DNA from: Labrys wisconsinensis
GTDB taxonomy: Bacteria; Pseudomonadota; Alphaproteobacteria; Rhizobiales; Labraceae
Direction: 5' to 3'
DNA: 64,000 nucleotides
Assembly (NCBI RefSeq): GCF_030814995.1
Contig: NZ_JAUSVX010000001.1
Location: 1,240,001 to 1,304,000 of the forward strand
Numbering within the stretch: position 1 is the first letter of the stretch; each line of letters starts with the position of its first letter. Of this stretch, positions 44,232 through 52,328 are shown in pieces. The position numbers and the translations under genes were made by a program. Below the pieces are notes generated by a model. That model did not search any database. It saw only the letters and a program-made list of their open reading frames with translations, and had not been told where the DNA came from.

Positions 44232-45779
44232 ATGGCTGCCGCCCAACCCCTCGCCCCCGCCCGGCCCGTCGTGGCCCTCCGGGGGATCAGCAAGCGCTTC
44301 TCGGCGAGCCTCCTGGCCAACGACGCCATCGATTTCGACCTCGAGGCCGGCGAGATCCACGCCCTGCTCGGCGAGAACGGCGCCGGCAAGTCGACGCTGA
44401 TGCAGATCCTCTACGGCCTCTACGGCCGCGACGCCGGCGACATCCTGATCGACGGGGCGCCGGTGGAGATGAACGGGCCGGAATCGGCGATCGCCTGCGG
44501 CATCGGCATGATCCACCAGGAGTTCATGCTGGTCGAGAGCTTCACGGTCACCGAGAACCTGATCATGGGCGCGACCGCGCTGCCCGGCGACGGGCGCTTC
44601 CGGCCGGCCGCGGCCCGCGCCCGCATCCGCGCGCTCTCCGACGCCTATGGCCTCGATGTCGATCCCGACGCCGTGGTCGAGCATCTGCCGGTCGGGGTGC
44701 GCCAGCGGGTGGAGATCCTCAAGCTCCTGTTCCGCGATGCACGCGTGCTGATCCTCGACGAGCCGACCGCGGTGCTGACGCCGCAGGAGGTGCAGGGTCT
44801 GTTTGCCGTGCTGCGGTCGCTGCGCGACGCCGGCCGCTCCATCGTCATCGTCACGCACAAGATGCACGAGGTGCTGGCGATCTCCGACCGCGTCACCGTG
44901 CTGCGCGACGGCCGCCGCGTCGACACCGTCGAGACCGCCGCCACCACCCGGGACGCGCTCGTGCGCATGATGGTCGGCCGCTCCGTCAGCCTGAGCGTCG
45001 ACCGGCCGCCGCAGCGTCCCGGGCGCACCGTCCTCTCGGTCCGTCGGCTGGTGGTCGGCGCGGCAGCCGGCGCGGCGCGGGTGGCGGGCGTCGACCTCGA
45101 CCTCAGGGCCGGCGAGATCGTCGGCGTGGCCGGGGTCGACGGCAACGGCCAGGCCGAGCTGGTCGAGGCGCTGTTCGGCCTCCGGCCGGTCGCGTCCGGC
45201 GGCGTCAGCTTCGGCGACCAGGACATCACCGACTGGACCCCGGCGCGCCGCCGCTCCGCCGGGATCGGCTATATCCCCGCCGACCGCCGCCGCGTCGGGT
45301 CGCTGGTCGAGCTGCCGGTCCTGGAAAACACCATGCTCGGCGACCTCGGCCGCTATGTCAGGCACGGCTTCCTCGACCGGCGCCGCGGCCTGGAGGACGC
45401 GCGGGCGCTGATCCAGCGCTTCGGCGTCCGGGTCCCCGGCCCGGCCTTTCCCGCCGGCAAGCTCTCCGGCGGCAACCTGCAGAAGGTGGTGCTCGGCCGC
45501 GAGGTGATGCGCGAGCCCGAGCTGCTCCTGGTCGAGCAGCCGAGCCGCGGCCTCGACATCGGCGCCACGCGCGCCGTCTGGGGCGAACTGATGGACCAGC
45601 GCGCCGCCGGCAAGGCGATCCTGCTGGTCTCCGCCGAGCTGGAGGAGATCCTCAACCTCTCCGACCGGATCGCCGTGATGTTCGGCGGCCGGATCGCCGG
45701 GCTTCTCGAGGCCGCGGAGGCGGACCTGGCGATCATCGGCGGGCTGATGGCGGGCGGCGCGGCCGGGGGCCACGCATGA
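44232..45779 (+). CDS. ABC transporter ATPase with two nucleotide-binding domains (BMP/nucleoside-type importer)
   Basis: A 515-residue duplicated ATPase. The first domain has GENGAGKST near residue 51 and a Walker B LILDEPTA; the second has a degenerate Walker A GVDGNGQAE and the signature LSGGNLQKV with a modified Walker B LLLVEQPSRG, where the usual aspartate-glutamate pair is E-Q. This asymmetry is normal in RbsA- and BMP-type importers. Its stop overlaps the first permease start by four bases (ATGA). It energises import of the BMP ligand. Confidence 0.92.
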   Translation: MAAAQPLAPARPVVALRGISKRFSASLLANDAIDFDLEAGEIHALLGENGAGKSTLMQILYGLYGRDAGDILIDGAPVEMNGPESAIACGIGMIHQEFMLVESFTVTENLIMGATALPGDGRFRPAAARARIRALSDAYGLDVDPDAVVEHLPVGVRQRVEILKLLFRDARVLILDEPTAVLTPQEVQGLFAVLRSLRDAGRSIVIVTHKMHEVLAISDRVTVLRDGRRVDTVETAATTRDALVRMMVGRSVSLSVDRPPQRPGRTVLSVRRLVVGAAAGAARVAGVDLDLRAGEIVGVAGVDGNGQAELVEALFGLRPVASGGVSFGDQDITDWTPARRRSAGIGYIPADRRRVGSLVELPVLENTMLGDLGRYVRHGFLDRRRGLEDARALIQRFGVRVPGPAFPAGKLSGGNLQKVVLGREVMREPELLLVEQPSRGLDIGATRAVWGELMDQRAAGKAILLVSAELEEILNLSDRIAVMFGGRIAGLLEAAEADLAIIGGLMAGGAAGGHA

Positions 45780-46876
45780 GGCTCGTCCTGACCCGCCGGC
45801 TGGCGCCGCTCGACGGCCCGCTCGCCTTCGCCGCCCTTTATGCCGGCGCGATCGGCCTCGCCGTGGCGCTCGGCGGCGTCCTGTTCCTCCTGTTCCACGC
45901 CGATCCGCTGGCCGCCTATCTCGCCCTGATCTCCAGCGCCTTCCTCGAGTGGCGCGGCTTCGGCTACACCCTGGTGCAGGCGACGCCGCTGATCTTGGTC
46001 AGCCTCGGCACCATCGTCGCCTGGCGGTCGGGCTTCATCTATCTCGGCTTCGAGGGCGCGCTGGTCGTCGCCGCGGCGGCCGCGACCGCCGTCGCCCTGG
46101 CCGCCGGCCCGGGCGGTCCGCTCGCCGCCCTGCCCGGCCCCGGCGTGATCGCGCTCGCGCTCCTGGCCGGAGCCGCCGCCGGCATGGCCTGGTCGATGAT
46201 CGTGGCGCTGCTGCAGGTGCGCACCGGCGGCAATGCCGTCCTCCTGGCGCTGATGACCAATTACCTCGCCGTCCTGCTGGTCCAGTTCCTGGTCTCCGGC
46301 CCGATGCGGGCCGCTGGCGACCAGCCGCAGACAGCCCTGATCGACCGCGCCTTCTGGCTGCCGATCGTCATCGAGGGCACGCGGGCCCATGCCGGCATCC
46401 TGATCGCCCTCGTGCTGGCGATCGCGGTCTTCCTGCTGATGGAGAAGACGGCCGCCGGCTTCGAGCTTGTCGCGGCTGGGCTCAATCCGCGGGCGGCGCG
46501 CTATGGCGGCATCGACGTCGACCGCCGCATCCTGCTCGCCGCCATTATCGCCGGGGCGCTGGCGGGCCTGGCCGGGGCGATCGACATCCTCGGCGTGCAC
46601 CACCGCCTGCTCGACGGCCTGTCCCAGGGAACCGGCTTCGTCGGCATCGTAGCGGCACTGCTCGGCCGCATGACCGTGCCCGGCTCGGTCGTGGCCTCGC
46701 TGCTCTATAGCGGCCTCACCGTTGGCGCCGAGGCGACGCAGCGCCATACCGGCCTGCCCTCGGCGGTGATCCAGGTGGTCCAGGCCCTGATCGTGCTTTG
46801 CCTGCTCGGCGCCGAGATCCTGCGCAGCCATCGCCTGGCGCTGGTCCGCTCCCGTCCGCCGCGAGGCGCCGCATGA
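45776..46876 (+). CDS. ABC transporter permease, first of the BMP-type importer
   Basis: A 366-residue inner-membrane permease of the BPD_transp_2 family with about ten hydrophobic segments. The conserved GGIDVDRRILLAAI cytoplasmic loop follows the GLNPRAARYGG motif of the nucleoside-type permeases. It overlaps both neighbours by four bases, upstream ATPase and downstream second permease, so the whole importer is translationally coupled. It forms a heterodimeric channel with the next protein. Confidence 0.92.
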   Translation: MRLVLTRRLAPLDGPLAFAALYAGAIGLAVALGGVLFLLFHADPLAAYLALISSAFLEWRGFGYTLVQATPLILVSLGTIVAWRSGFIYLGFEGALVVAAAAATAVALAAGPGGPLAALPGPGVIALALLAGAAAGMAWSMIVALLQVRTGGNAVLLALMTNYLAVLLVQFLVSGPMRAAGDQPQTALIDRAFWLPIVIEGTRAHAGILIALVLAIAVFLLMEKTAAGFELVAAGLNPRAARYGGIDVDRRILLAAIIAGALAGLAGAIDILGVHHRLLDGLSQGTGFVGIVAALLGRMTVPGSVVASLLYSGLTVGAEATQRHTGLPSAVIQVVQALIVLCLLGAEILRSHRLALVRSRPPRGAA

Positions 46877-47808
46877 GCACCGCCGTCGACCTCGCCTTCC
46901 TCACGACCTGGCTCGCCGCGGGCGTGCGCCTCTCCGGCCCGCTGCTGCTCGCCGCCCTGGGCGAGATCTATGCCGAGCGCTCCGGCGTGGTGAATGTCGG
47001 CGTCGAGGGCACGATCCTGCTCGGCGCGCTGGCGAGCTATCTCGTCGCCGTCTCGACCGGCAGCCCGGCGCTGGGGCTGCTCGCCGCCATGGCCGCGGCG
47101 CTCGCCGCCAGCCTGTTCCTCGGCCTGTTCTACGTCGTCGTCCAGGCCAACCAGGTGGTGGTCGGCGTCGTCTTCAACATCCTGGCGCTTGGTCTCGCCA
47201 GCGTCATCTACCGGGCGGCGACGGGCGACACGCCGCAATTTTCCAGCACGCCGATGATCGAGCCTCTCGCCATTCCCGGCCTGGCCGACCTGCCGGTCGC
47301 CGGCCCGGTCCTGTTCCAGCAATCGCCGATGCTCTACGCCACCCTGGCGCTCGCCCTCGTCGGCGGGGTCGTGCTGTTCCGCACCCGCTTCGGGCTCAAC
47401 CTGCGCGCCGTCGGCGAGAATCCCCGGGCCGCCGCCGCGGCCGGCCTCAGGGTGACGCGCATGCGCCTTGTCGGCGTGCTGCTCTCCGGCCTCGGCGCAG
47501 GCCTCGCCGGCGGCTATCTCGTGCTCTGCCAGATCGGCCTGTTCCGCGAGACCATCGTCGCCGGCCGGGGCTTCATCGCGCTCGCCATCGTCATCCTCGG
47601 GCGCTGGAACCCGTTCGCGGCGATCGCGGCGGCCTTCGCCTTCGGCGCGGCGGACGCGCTCGGCCTGTCGATGCAGCTCCTCGCCCTGCCGGTGCCGCCG
47701 CAGCTCTTCATCGCCCTGCCCTACCTGATGACCGTCATCGCCATCTCGGGCCTGTTCGGGCGGGCGCGCAGCCCGGCGGCCCTGATGCAGCCCTACCGGG
47801 ACGAATGA
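46873..47808 (+). CDS. ABC transporter permease, second of the BMP-type importer
   Basis: A 311-residue permease paralogous in fold to the previous protein (YufQ-like in the nucleoside importers). ALGEIYAERSGVVNVGVEGTI at the N-terminus is diagnostic for this second permease. Later, the RAVGENPRAAAAAGL loop contacts the ATPase. ATG 46873 overlaps the first permease stop codon. It is followed 28 bases later by the ligase gene, so transport and metabolism are in one transcription unit. Confidence 0.92.
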   Translation: MSTAVDLAFLTTWLAAGVRLSGPLLLAALGEIYAERSGVVNVGVEGTILLGALASYLVAVSTGSPALGLLAAMAAALAASLFLGLFYVVVQANQVVVGVVFNILALGLASVIYRAATGDTPQFSSTPMIEPLAIPGLADLPVAGPVLFQQSPMLYATLALALVGGVVLFRTRFGLNLRAVGENPRAAAAAGLRVTRMRLVGVLLSGLGAGLAGGYLVLCQIGLFRETIVAGRGFIALAIVILGRWNPFAAIAAAFAFGAADALGLSMQLLALPVPPQLFIALPYLMTVIAISGLFGRARSPAALMQPYRDE

Positions 47809-47836
47809 CCATGATGTCGAGAAGGGAGTTCTCCGC

Positions 47837-49351
47837 ATGCTGATGCACCAGCTCATCCGCGACGGCGCCGCGCGCCGTCCCGACCGCGTCTGCTTTCGCT
47901 GGGTGGACCGCGACCGCGCCCTGACCTTCGTCCAGGCGGCCGAGGCGATCGAGGCCGCCGCCGGCATGCTGCACCATCTCGGCATCGGCAAGGGCGACCG
48001 CGTCACCATCTTCGCCCATAACGGCATGGACTATCTCGTCTCGATGTTCGCCTGCTGGCGGATCGGCGCCATCTCGGCGCTGGTCAACGTCAAGTTCGCC
48101 GACGAGCTCGACTATTACTTCGCCGACCACACGCCCTCGGTGGTGATCTACACCCACGACATGGGCGAGGCAGTGCGCCGCGCCGCGGCAAAGCTCACCC
48201 CCCTCCCGCGCCTCGTCTGCATGGACGGCCCACAGGACGGCGCCGAGAGCCTGCCGGAGCTGATGGCGGCCGGCTTCGCGCCGCCGCCCGATCCCGCGGA
48301 CGAGACGGCGATCGCCCATCTCTCCTACACCTCCGGCACCACCGGCCGGCCCAAGGGCGCCTGCCTCGCCCACGAGCCGACCATGCGGGCCACCAGCTGC
48401 ATCGCCGAGCGCCTGCGGATCACGGCCGAGGACGTCTCCTTCGGGCCGACGGCCCTGTCGAGCTCCTACCAGCTCGTCGGCAACCTGCTGGCGCCGCTGC
48501 GCCGGGGCGCCACGGTGAACGTGATGGGGCGTTGGACGGCAGAGAGCGGCTTCGAGGCGCTGGAGCGGACGCAGGCCACCCTGCTCGTCGCCAATCCCAC
48601 CCTTCTCACCGACGTGCTGGAGGCCGCCCGCGCCCGCGGCGGGCCGCCGAAGACGCTGCGCCTCGGCATGTCCGGCGGCGGTCCCGTGCCGCCGGTGCTG
48701 AAGCGGGCCTGGCGCGACGAGCTCGGGCTGCCGCTGGTCGAAAGCTACGGCCAGAGCGAGCTCGGCGGCTTCGTCGCGCTGGGCGAGCCCGTCCTGCTGC
48801 CGGACGAGGCGCTCGGGGCCGTCGGACGCCCGCTGCCGGACAAGGATGTCCGCATCCAGGACGCCGAGGGCCGCGAGGTGCCGCCGGGCGAGCTCGGCGA
48901 GATCTGCCTCGCCGGCGGCTTCATGGTCGGCTATTGGGGCCGGCCGGAAAAGACGGCCGAGACGCTGCGCGGCGGCTTCCTCCACACCGGCGATGCCGGC
49001 ACCATGGCCGCCGACGGCACCGTGACGATGCGAGGGCGCTTCGCCGAGCTCATCACCGTCGCCGGCCGCACCTGGTTCCCGCGCGATATCGAGGAGGCGC
49101 TCGCCGCCGAGGGCGGCGTGCGCGAGGCGGCGGTGGTCGGCCTGCCGGACGCGGCGCTCGGCGAGCGGCCGGTCGCTTTCGTCACCGGCGAGGCCGGCCT
49201 CGATCCGGCGGGGCTGAAGGCCGCCATCGCCCCGCGCCTCGGCTACGACCTCACGCCGCTCGCCATCCGCCGCATCGAGGCCTTCCCGATGACGCCGACC
49301 GGCAAGATCGCCAAGGCCGAGCTGCGCGCTGCCGCGCTGGCAGGCGCCTGA
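47837..49351 (+). CDS. AMP-dependent synthetase/acyl-CoA ligase-like enzyme
   Basis: A 504-residue ANL-superfamily enzyme. The ATP-binding YTSGTTGRPKG is at about residues 164-174, and the C-terminal domain contains the GDAGTMAADGTV hinge region and the catalytic lysine in PTGKIAKAELR. Such enzymes activate a carboxylate as an adenylate and usually pass it to CoA. Being placed between an importer and an amidohydrolase-like enzyme, it likely activates the imported compound or its product. The substrate is unknown; medium/long-chain or aromatic acids are typical of nearest families. Confidence 0.9.
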   Translation: MLMHQLIRDGAARRPDRVCFRWVDRDRALTFVQAAEAIEAAAGMLHHLGIGKGDRVTIFAHNGMDYLVSMFACWRIGAISALVNVKFADELDYYFADHTPSVVIYTHDMGEAVRRAAAKLTPLPRLVCMDGPQDGAESLPELMAAGFAPPPDPADETAIAHLSYTSGTTGRPKGACLAHEPTMRATSCIAERLRITAEDVSFGPTALSSSYQLVGNLLAPLRRGATVNVMGRWTAESGFEALERTQATLLVANPTLLTDVLEAARARGGPPKTLRLGMSGGGPVPPVLKRAWRDELGLPLVESYGQSELGGFVALGEPVLLPDEALGAVGRPLPDKDVRIQDAEGREVPPGELGEICLAGGFMVGYWGRPEKTAETLRGGFLHTGDAGTMAADGTVTMRGRFAELITVAGRTWFPRDIEEALAAEGGVREAAVVGLPDAALGERPVAFVTGEAGLDPAGLKAAIAPRLGYDLTPLAIRRIEAFPMTPTGKIAKAELRAAALAGA

Positions 49352-49364
49352 GACGGAGGAAGCC

Positions 49365-50165
49365 ATGACCATCGAACGCAACATCGCCCGGATGACCTGG
49401 CCGGAGGTCCGCGACCTCGACAAGACCGAGGCCGCGCTGGTGCTGCCGCTCGGCTCGCTCGAGCAGCACGGGCCGCACCTGACCGTCGACACCGACCTGT
49501 ATTTTTCCGATCGCTTCCTCGACCTCGCCCTGGAACGGCTCCCCGACGCGGTCAAGGTCTACCGGCTGCCGATCCTGCCGATCTCGAAGTCGAACGAGCA
49601 TGCCGGCTTCCCCGGCTCGTTCTGGCTCTCGGCCGCGACGCTGACGGCGGTGGTGCAGGACATCGCGGCCAGCGCCCTGGCCTCCGGCTTCCGGCGCCTG
49701 GTGCTGTGGAACTGCCATGGCGGCAACCGCGCCCTGCTGGAGGTCCTCGCCCGCGACGTGCGGGCCAAGACCGGTCTGATGGTGTTCCAGCTCTTCCCCT
49801 CGGCCATCGCGCGCGATCCGCTCGAGGTGACGGAGGCGGAGGCGGCCTTCGGCATCCATGCCGGCGACTGGGAAACCAGCGTCATGCTGGCGCTCTCGCC
49901 CGACCGCGTCCGCCAGGACCGGGTCGAGGCCGCCTTCCCCGATTTCACCGCCCGGCACCTGTCGCTGGAGTTCAAGGGCGCGACGGTCGCCTGGCTGACC
50001 CGCGATTTCCAGCCGACCGGCACCTGGGGCGACGCGACCGTGGCCACGGCCGAGCGCGGCAGGGTCCGCGTCGAGGCGGTGCTGCAGCGCCTGGCGGACG
50101 TCCTGCCGGAGGTCGCGGCCTTTGAATTCCCGGATCTCCGGCCGAGTCCGGGGGCGGGGAGCTGA
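49365..50165 (+). CDS. Creatininase family protein (creatinine amidohydrolase-like)
   Basis: A 266-residue metal-dependent amidohydrolase of the creatininase family, opening cyclic amides such as creatinine or formamide-type intermediates. Metal ligands are recognisable in SLEQHGPHL (E33, H35), the following VDTD, NCHGGNR and HAGDWETS. It starts 13 bases after the ligase gene. It is the last gene of the operon. Whether its substrate is creatinine, a ring amide made from the imported compound, or a cofactor-biosynthesis intermediate cannot be told from sequence. Confidence 0.85.
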   Translation: MTIERNIARMTWPEVRDLDKTEAALVLPLGSLEQHGPHLTVDTDLYFSDRFLDLALERLPDAVKVYRLPILPISKSNEHAGFPGSFWLSAATLTAVVQDIAASALASGFRRLVLWNCHGGNRALLEVLARDVRAKTGLMVFQLFPSAIARDPLEVTEAEAAFGIHAGDWETSVMLALSPDRVRQDRVEAAFPDFTARHLSLEFKGATVAWLTRDFQPTGTWGDATVATAERGRVRVEAVLQRLADVLPEVAAFEFPDLRPSPGAGS

Positions 50166-50230
50166 TCGTCCGGGGGAAGCGAATCGGCGCGGCACGCCGG
50201 CCAGCGCCGACAAGTCCGCGACGTCAGCCA

Positions 50231-50376
50231 TTCCCCTCCCCCTTGCGGGGAGGGGTAGGGGGTGGGGGTCCATCAGGATCGGGCGCCGCATGTGCCACAG
50301 GGCGCCCTTGGCAAGCCGATCTGCCCATTCTGCACGACCCCCATCCCCTTACCCCTCCCCGCAAGGGGGAAGGGAG
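50231..50376. repeat. Long imperfect inverted repeat of C/G-rich CCCCTCCC units
   Basis: An arm at 50231-50270 (beginning TTCCCCTCCCCCTTGCGGGG) is nearly the reverse complement of an arm at 50336-50376, with 65 bases between. The same GC-rich unit is a familiar dispersed element in alphaproteobacterial intergenic regions. The 371-base gap 50166-50536 otherwise shows no gene. Confidence 0.75.
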
Positions 50377-50536
50377 TGGCCGGCGTCGCGTTTGACCTCA
50401 ATCTCCGGCGGGCGCCTTCAGGCGTCCCGCGGGAAGGCCAACGCCCCGGTTCGAGACAGCCGGCGACTTTCCGGTGGCGGTTCGCGGCGATCGGTCCTAT
50501 CGAGAGGGAAAGACAGCCCGCAGGGAGACAGCCGCG

Positions 50537-51049
50537 ATGTCGATCAGCCTCCATGAAGCGTCGGTGCCGGTGTTCATCCAATATCTCGAGACCCTTTCGG
50601 CGACTCTGGGCAAGGCCGCTGCCCATGCTGCGGCCAAGAAGATCGACAGCGCGGTCTTCTGCCAGCTCAGGCTGTTCCCCGACATGTTCCCGCTGTCCCG
50701 GCAGGTGCAGCTCGCGGCGGATTTCGCCAAGAACGGCGCCTCCCGCCTCGCCGGCCAGGAGCCGCCGCGCTTCTCCGACGACGAGACGGCGCTGGAGGAG
50801 CTGCAGAGCCGCATCACCCGCACCCTGGCCCATGTCAAGGGCCTGCCGAAGGCGGCGATCGACGAGGGGGGCGAGCGCCCGATCACCATCACCGTGGCGG
50901 GTCAGCCGGTGAATTTCGTCGGCCGCACCTATCTCCTGCATTTCGTGCTGCCGAACTTCTTCTTCCACGTCACCGCGGTCTACGCCCTCCTGCGCGCCAA
51001 CGGCGTGGAGCTCTCCAAGCGCGACTTCATGGGCGCGCTCCCGGCCTGA
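50537..51049 (+). CDS. DUF1993 family protein
   Basis: A 170-residue protein of the DUF1993 family, a four-helix-bundle related to DinB-like proteins. Family blocks include VFIQYLETLSATLGKA near the N-terminus, RLFPDMFPLSRQVQ and a C-terminal LLHFVLPNFFFHVTAVYALLR. No catalytic residues are established for the family. The start is ATG 50537, after GGGAGA; the frame extends to 50474 but upstream residues are not conserved. It sits 13 bases before the SbcD-like gene and may be co-transcribed with it, though no shared role is known. Confidence 0.85.
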   Translation: MSISLHEASVPVFIQYLETLSATLGKAAAHAAAKKIDSAVFCQLRLFPDMFPLSRQVQLAADFAKNGASRLAGQEPPRFSDDETALEELQSRITRTLAHVKGLPKAAIDEGGERPITITVAGQPVNFVGRTYLLHFVLPNFFFHVTAVYALLRANGVELSKRDFMGALPA

Positions 51050-51062
51050 GCGGGCGCCGCCG

Positions 51063-52328
51063 ATGCGCTTTCGCTTCGTCCACGCCGCGGACCTGCATCT
51101 CGACAGTCCGATGCGGGGGCTCGGCGCCCGGAATCCGCGCCTCGCCGCACTGTTCGCCGACGCGACGCGCCGGGCCTTCGAAGCCTTGGTCGACAAGATC
51201 CTGGCCCTGGAGGCGGCCTTCCTGATCATCGCCGGCGACGTCTATGACGGCGACTGGCGCGACCATGGCACCGGCCTGTTCTTCGCCCGGCAGCTCTCCC
51301 GCCTGTCGCGCGCCGGCATCCCCGTCGTCCTGATCCGCGGCAACCACGATGCCGAGAGCCAGATCACCCGGTCGCTGATCCTGCCCGAGGGCGTCACCAC
51401 CTTCTCCGCGCGCAAGGGCGAGACGCTGCTGCTGGACCGCTGGAGCACGGCGCTGCACGGCCGCAGCTTTGCGGAGCGCGCGGTGGCGGAGAACCTGGTG
51501 CCGGCCTATCCCGCGGCCAAGCCCGGCTGGCTCAACATCGGCGTGCTGCACACTTCGGCCGACGGCCGTCCCGACCATGCTCCCTATGCGCCCTGCTCGC
51601 TCGCCGACCTCAAGGCCAAGGGCTACGACTACTGGGCCCTCGGCCATATCCATGCCCACGAGATCCTGGCGCAGGATCCGCTCGTCGTGTTCCCCGGCAA
51701 CATCCAGGGCCGCCATATCCGCGAGACCGGTCCGAAGGGGGCGATGCTGGTCGAGGTCTCCGACGGGCAGGTCGTCGGCGCCGAGCGGCTGATCGTCGAC
51801 GTGGCGCGCTGGGCGCGGCTGGCGGTCGATGTCGCCGGCGCGCCGGACATCGAGACGGCGACCCGCCGGGTCGAGGCGGTGCTGGCGCCGGCGCTGGCCG
51901 AGGCGGAGGGCCGGCCTCTCGCCTTGCGCATCACGCTGACCGGCACGACGCCGGCGCATCGCCGGTTCGCCGCGGAGCGGGCTCAGCTCGAAGCCGAGAT
52001 CGAGGCCGCTCTCGACCGGGCATCCGACCAGGCCTTCCTGGAAAAGCTGGTGCTGGAGACCCGCGCGCCGGCCGGCGAGGGAGCCGCCGGCCGGCCCGGC
52101 CGCGACGACGGCGACGTGGTTCTCGACCCCGCCCTGCTGCTCGCCGAGGCCGAGCGCGATCCGGCGCTCGCCGTCGGCCTCGATGCGGCGCTGGCCGACA
52201 TTGCGGCGAAGCTGCCGGAGGAGGTTCGCCAGGCGCTCGCCGGTCTCGAGGGCGAAGACCGGGCGAGGCTGGTGGCGGAAGCGCGCGACCTGGCCCTCGG
52301 CCGGCTGATGGCCGTGGATCGGGCATGA
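51063..52328 (+). CDS. SbcD/YhaO-type DNA repair metallophosphoesterase
   Basis: A 421-residue exonuclease-type metallophosphoesterase, YhaO branch. Metal-binding motifs are in order: DLHLDSP at residues 10-16, GDVYDGDW, GNHDAES and GHIHAHE. Its C-terminal region (from about 300) is helical and would contact the ATPase. The stop codon overlaps the start of the YhaN-type ATPase gene by four bases, the standard pairing of nuclease and SMC-like ATPase. Together they likely process DNA ends, as Mre11/Rad50 do. Confidence 0.92.
   Translation: MRFRFVHAADLHLDSPMRGLGARNPRLAALFADATRRAFEALVDKILALEAAFLIIAGDVYDGDWRDHGTGLFFARQLSRLSRAGIPVVLIRGNHDAESQITRSLILPEGVTTFSARKGETLLLDRWSTALHGRSFAERAVAENLVPAYPAAKPGWLNIGVLHTSADGRPDHAPYAPCSLADLKAKGYDYWALGHIHAHEILAQDPLVVFPGNIQGRHIRETGPKGAMLVEVSDGQVVGAERLIVDVARWARLAVDVAGAPDIETATRRVEAVLAPALAEAEGRPLALRITLTGTTPAHRRFAAERAQLEAEIEAALDRASDQAFLEKLVLETRAPAGEGAAGRPGRDDGDVVLDPALLLAEAERDPALAVGLDAALADIAAKLPEEVRQALAGLEGEDRARLVAEARDLALGRLMAVDRA

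Noticed and set aside
41586-45773. A 1395-codon open frame on the minus strand across the LysR and BMP operon
   Set aside because: It is antisense to well-supported genes and has the repetitive Gly/Ala/Arg/Asp composition of GC-rich shadow frames. Only its last 99 codons (41586-41885) have a signal peptide and real protein character.
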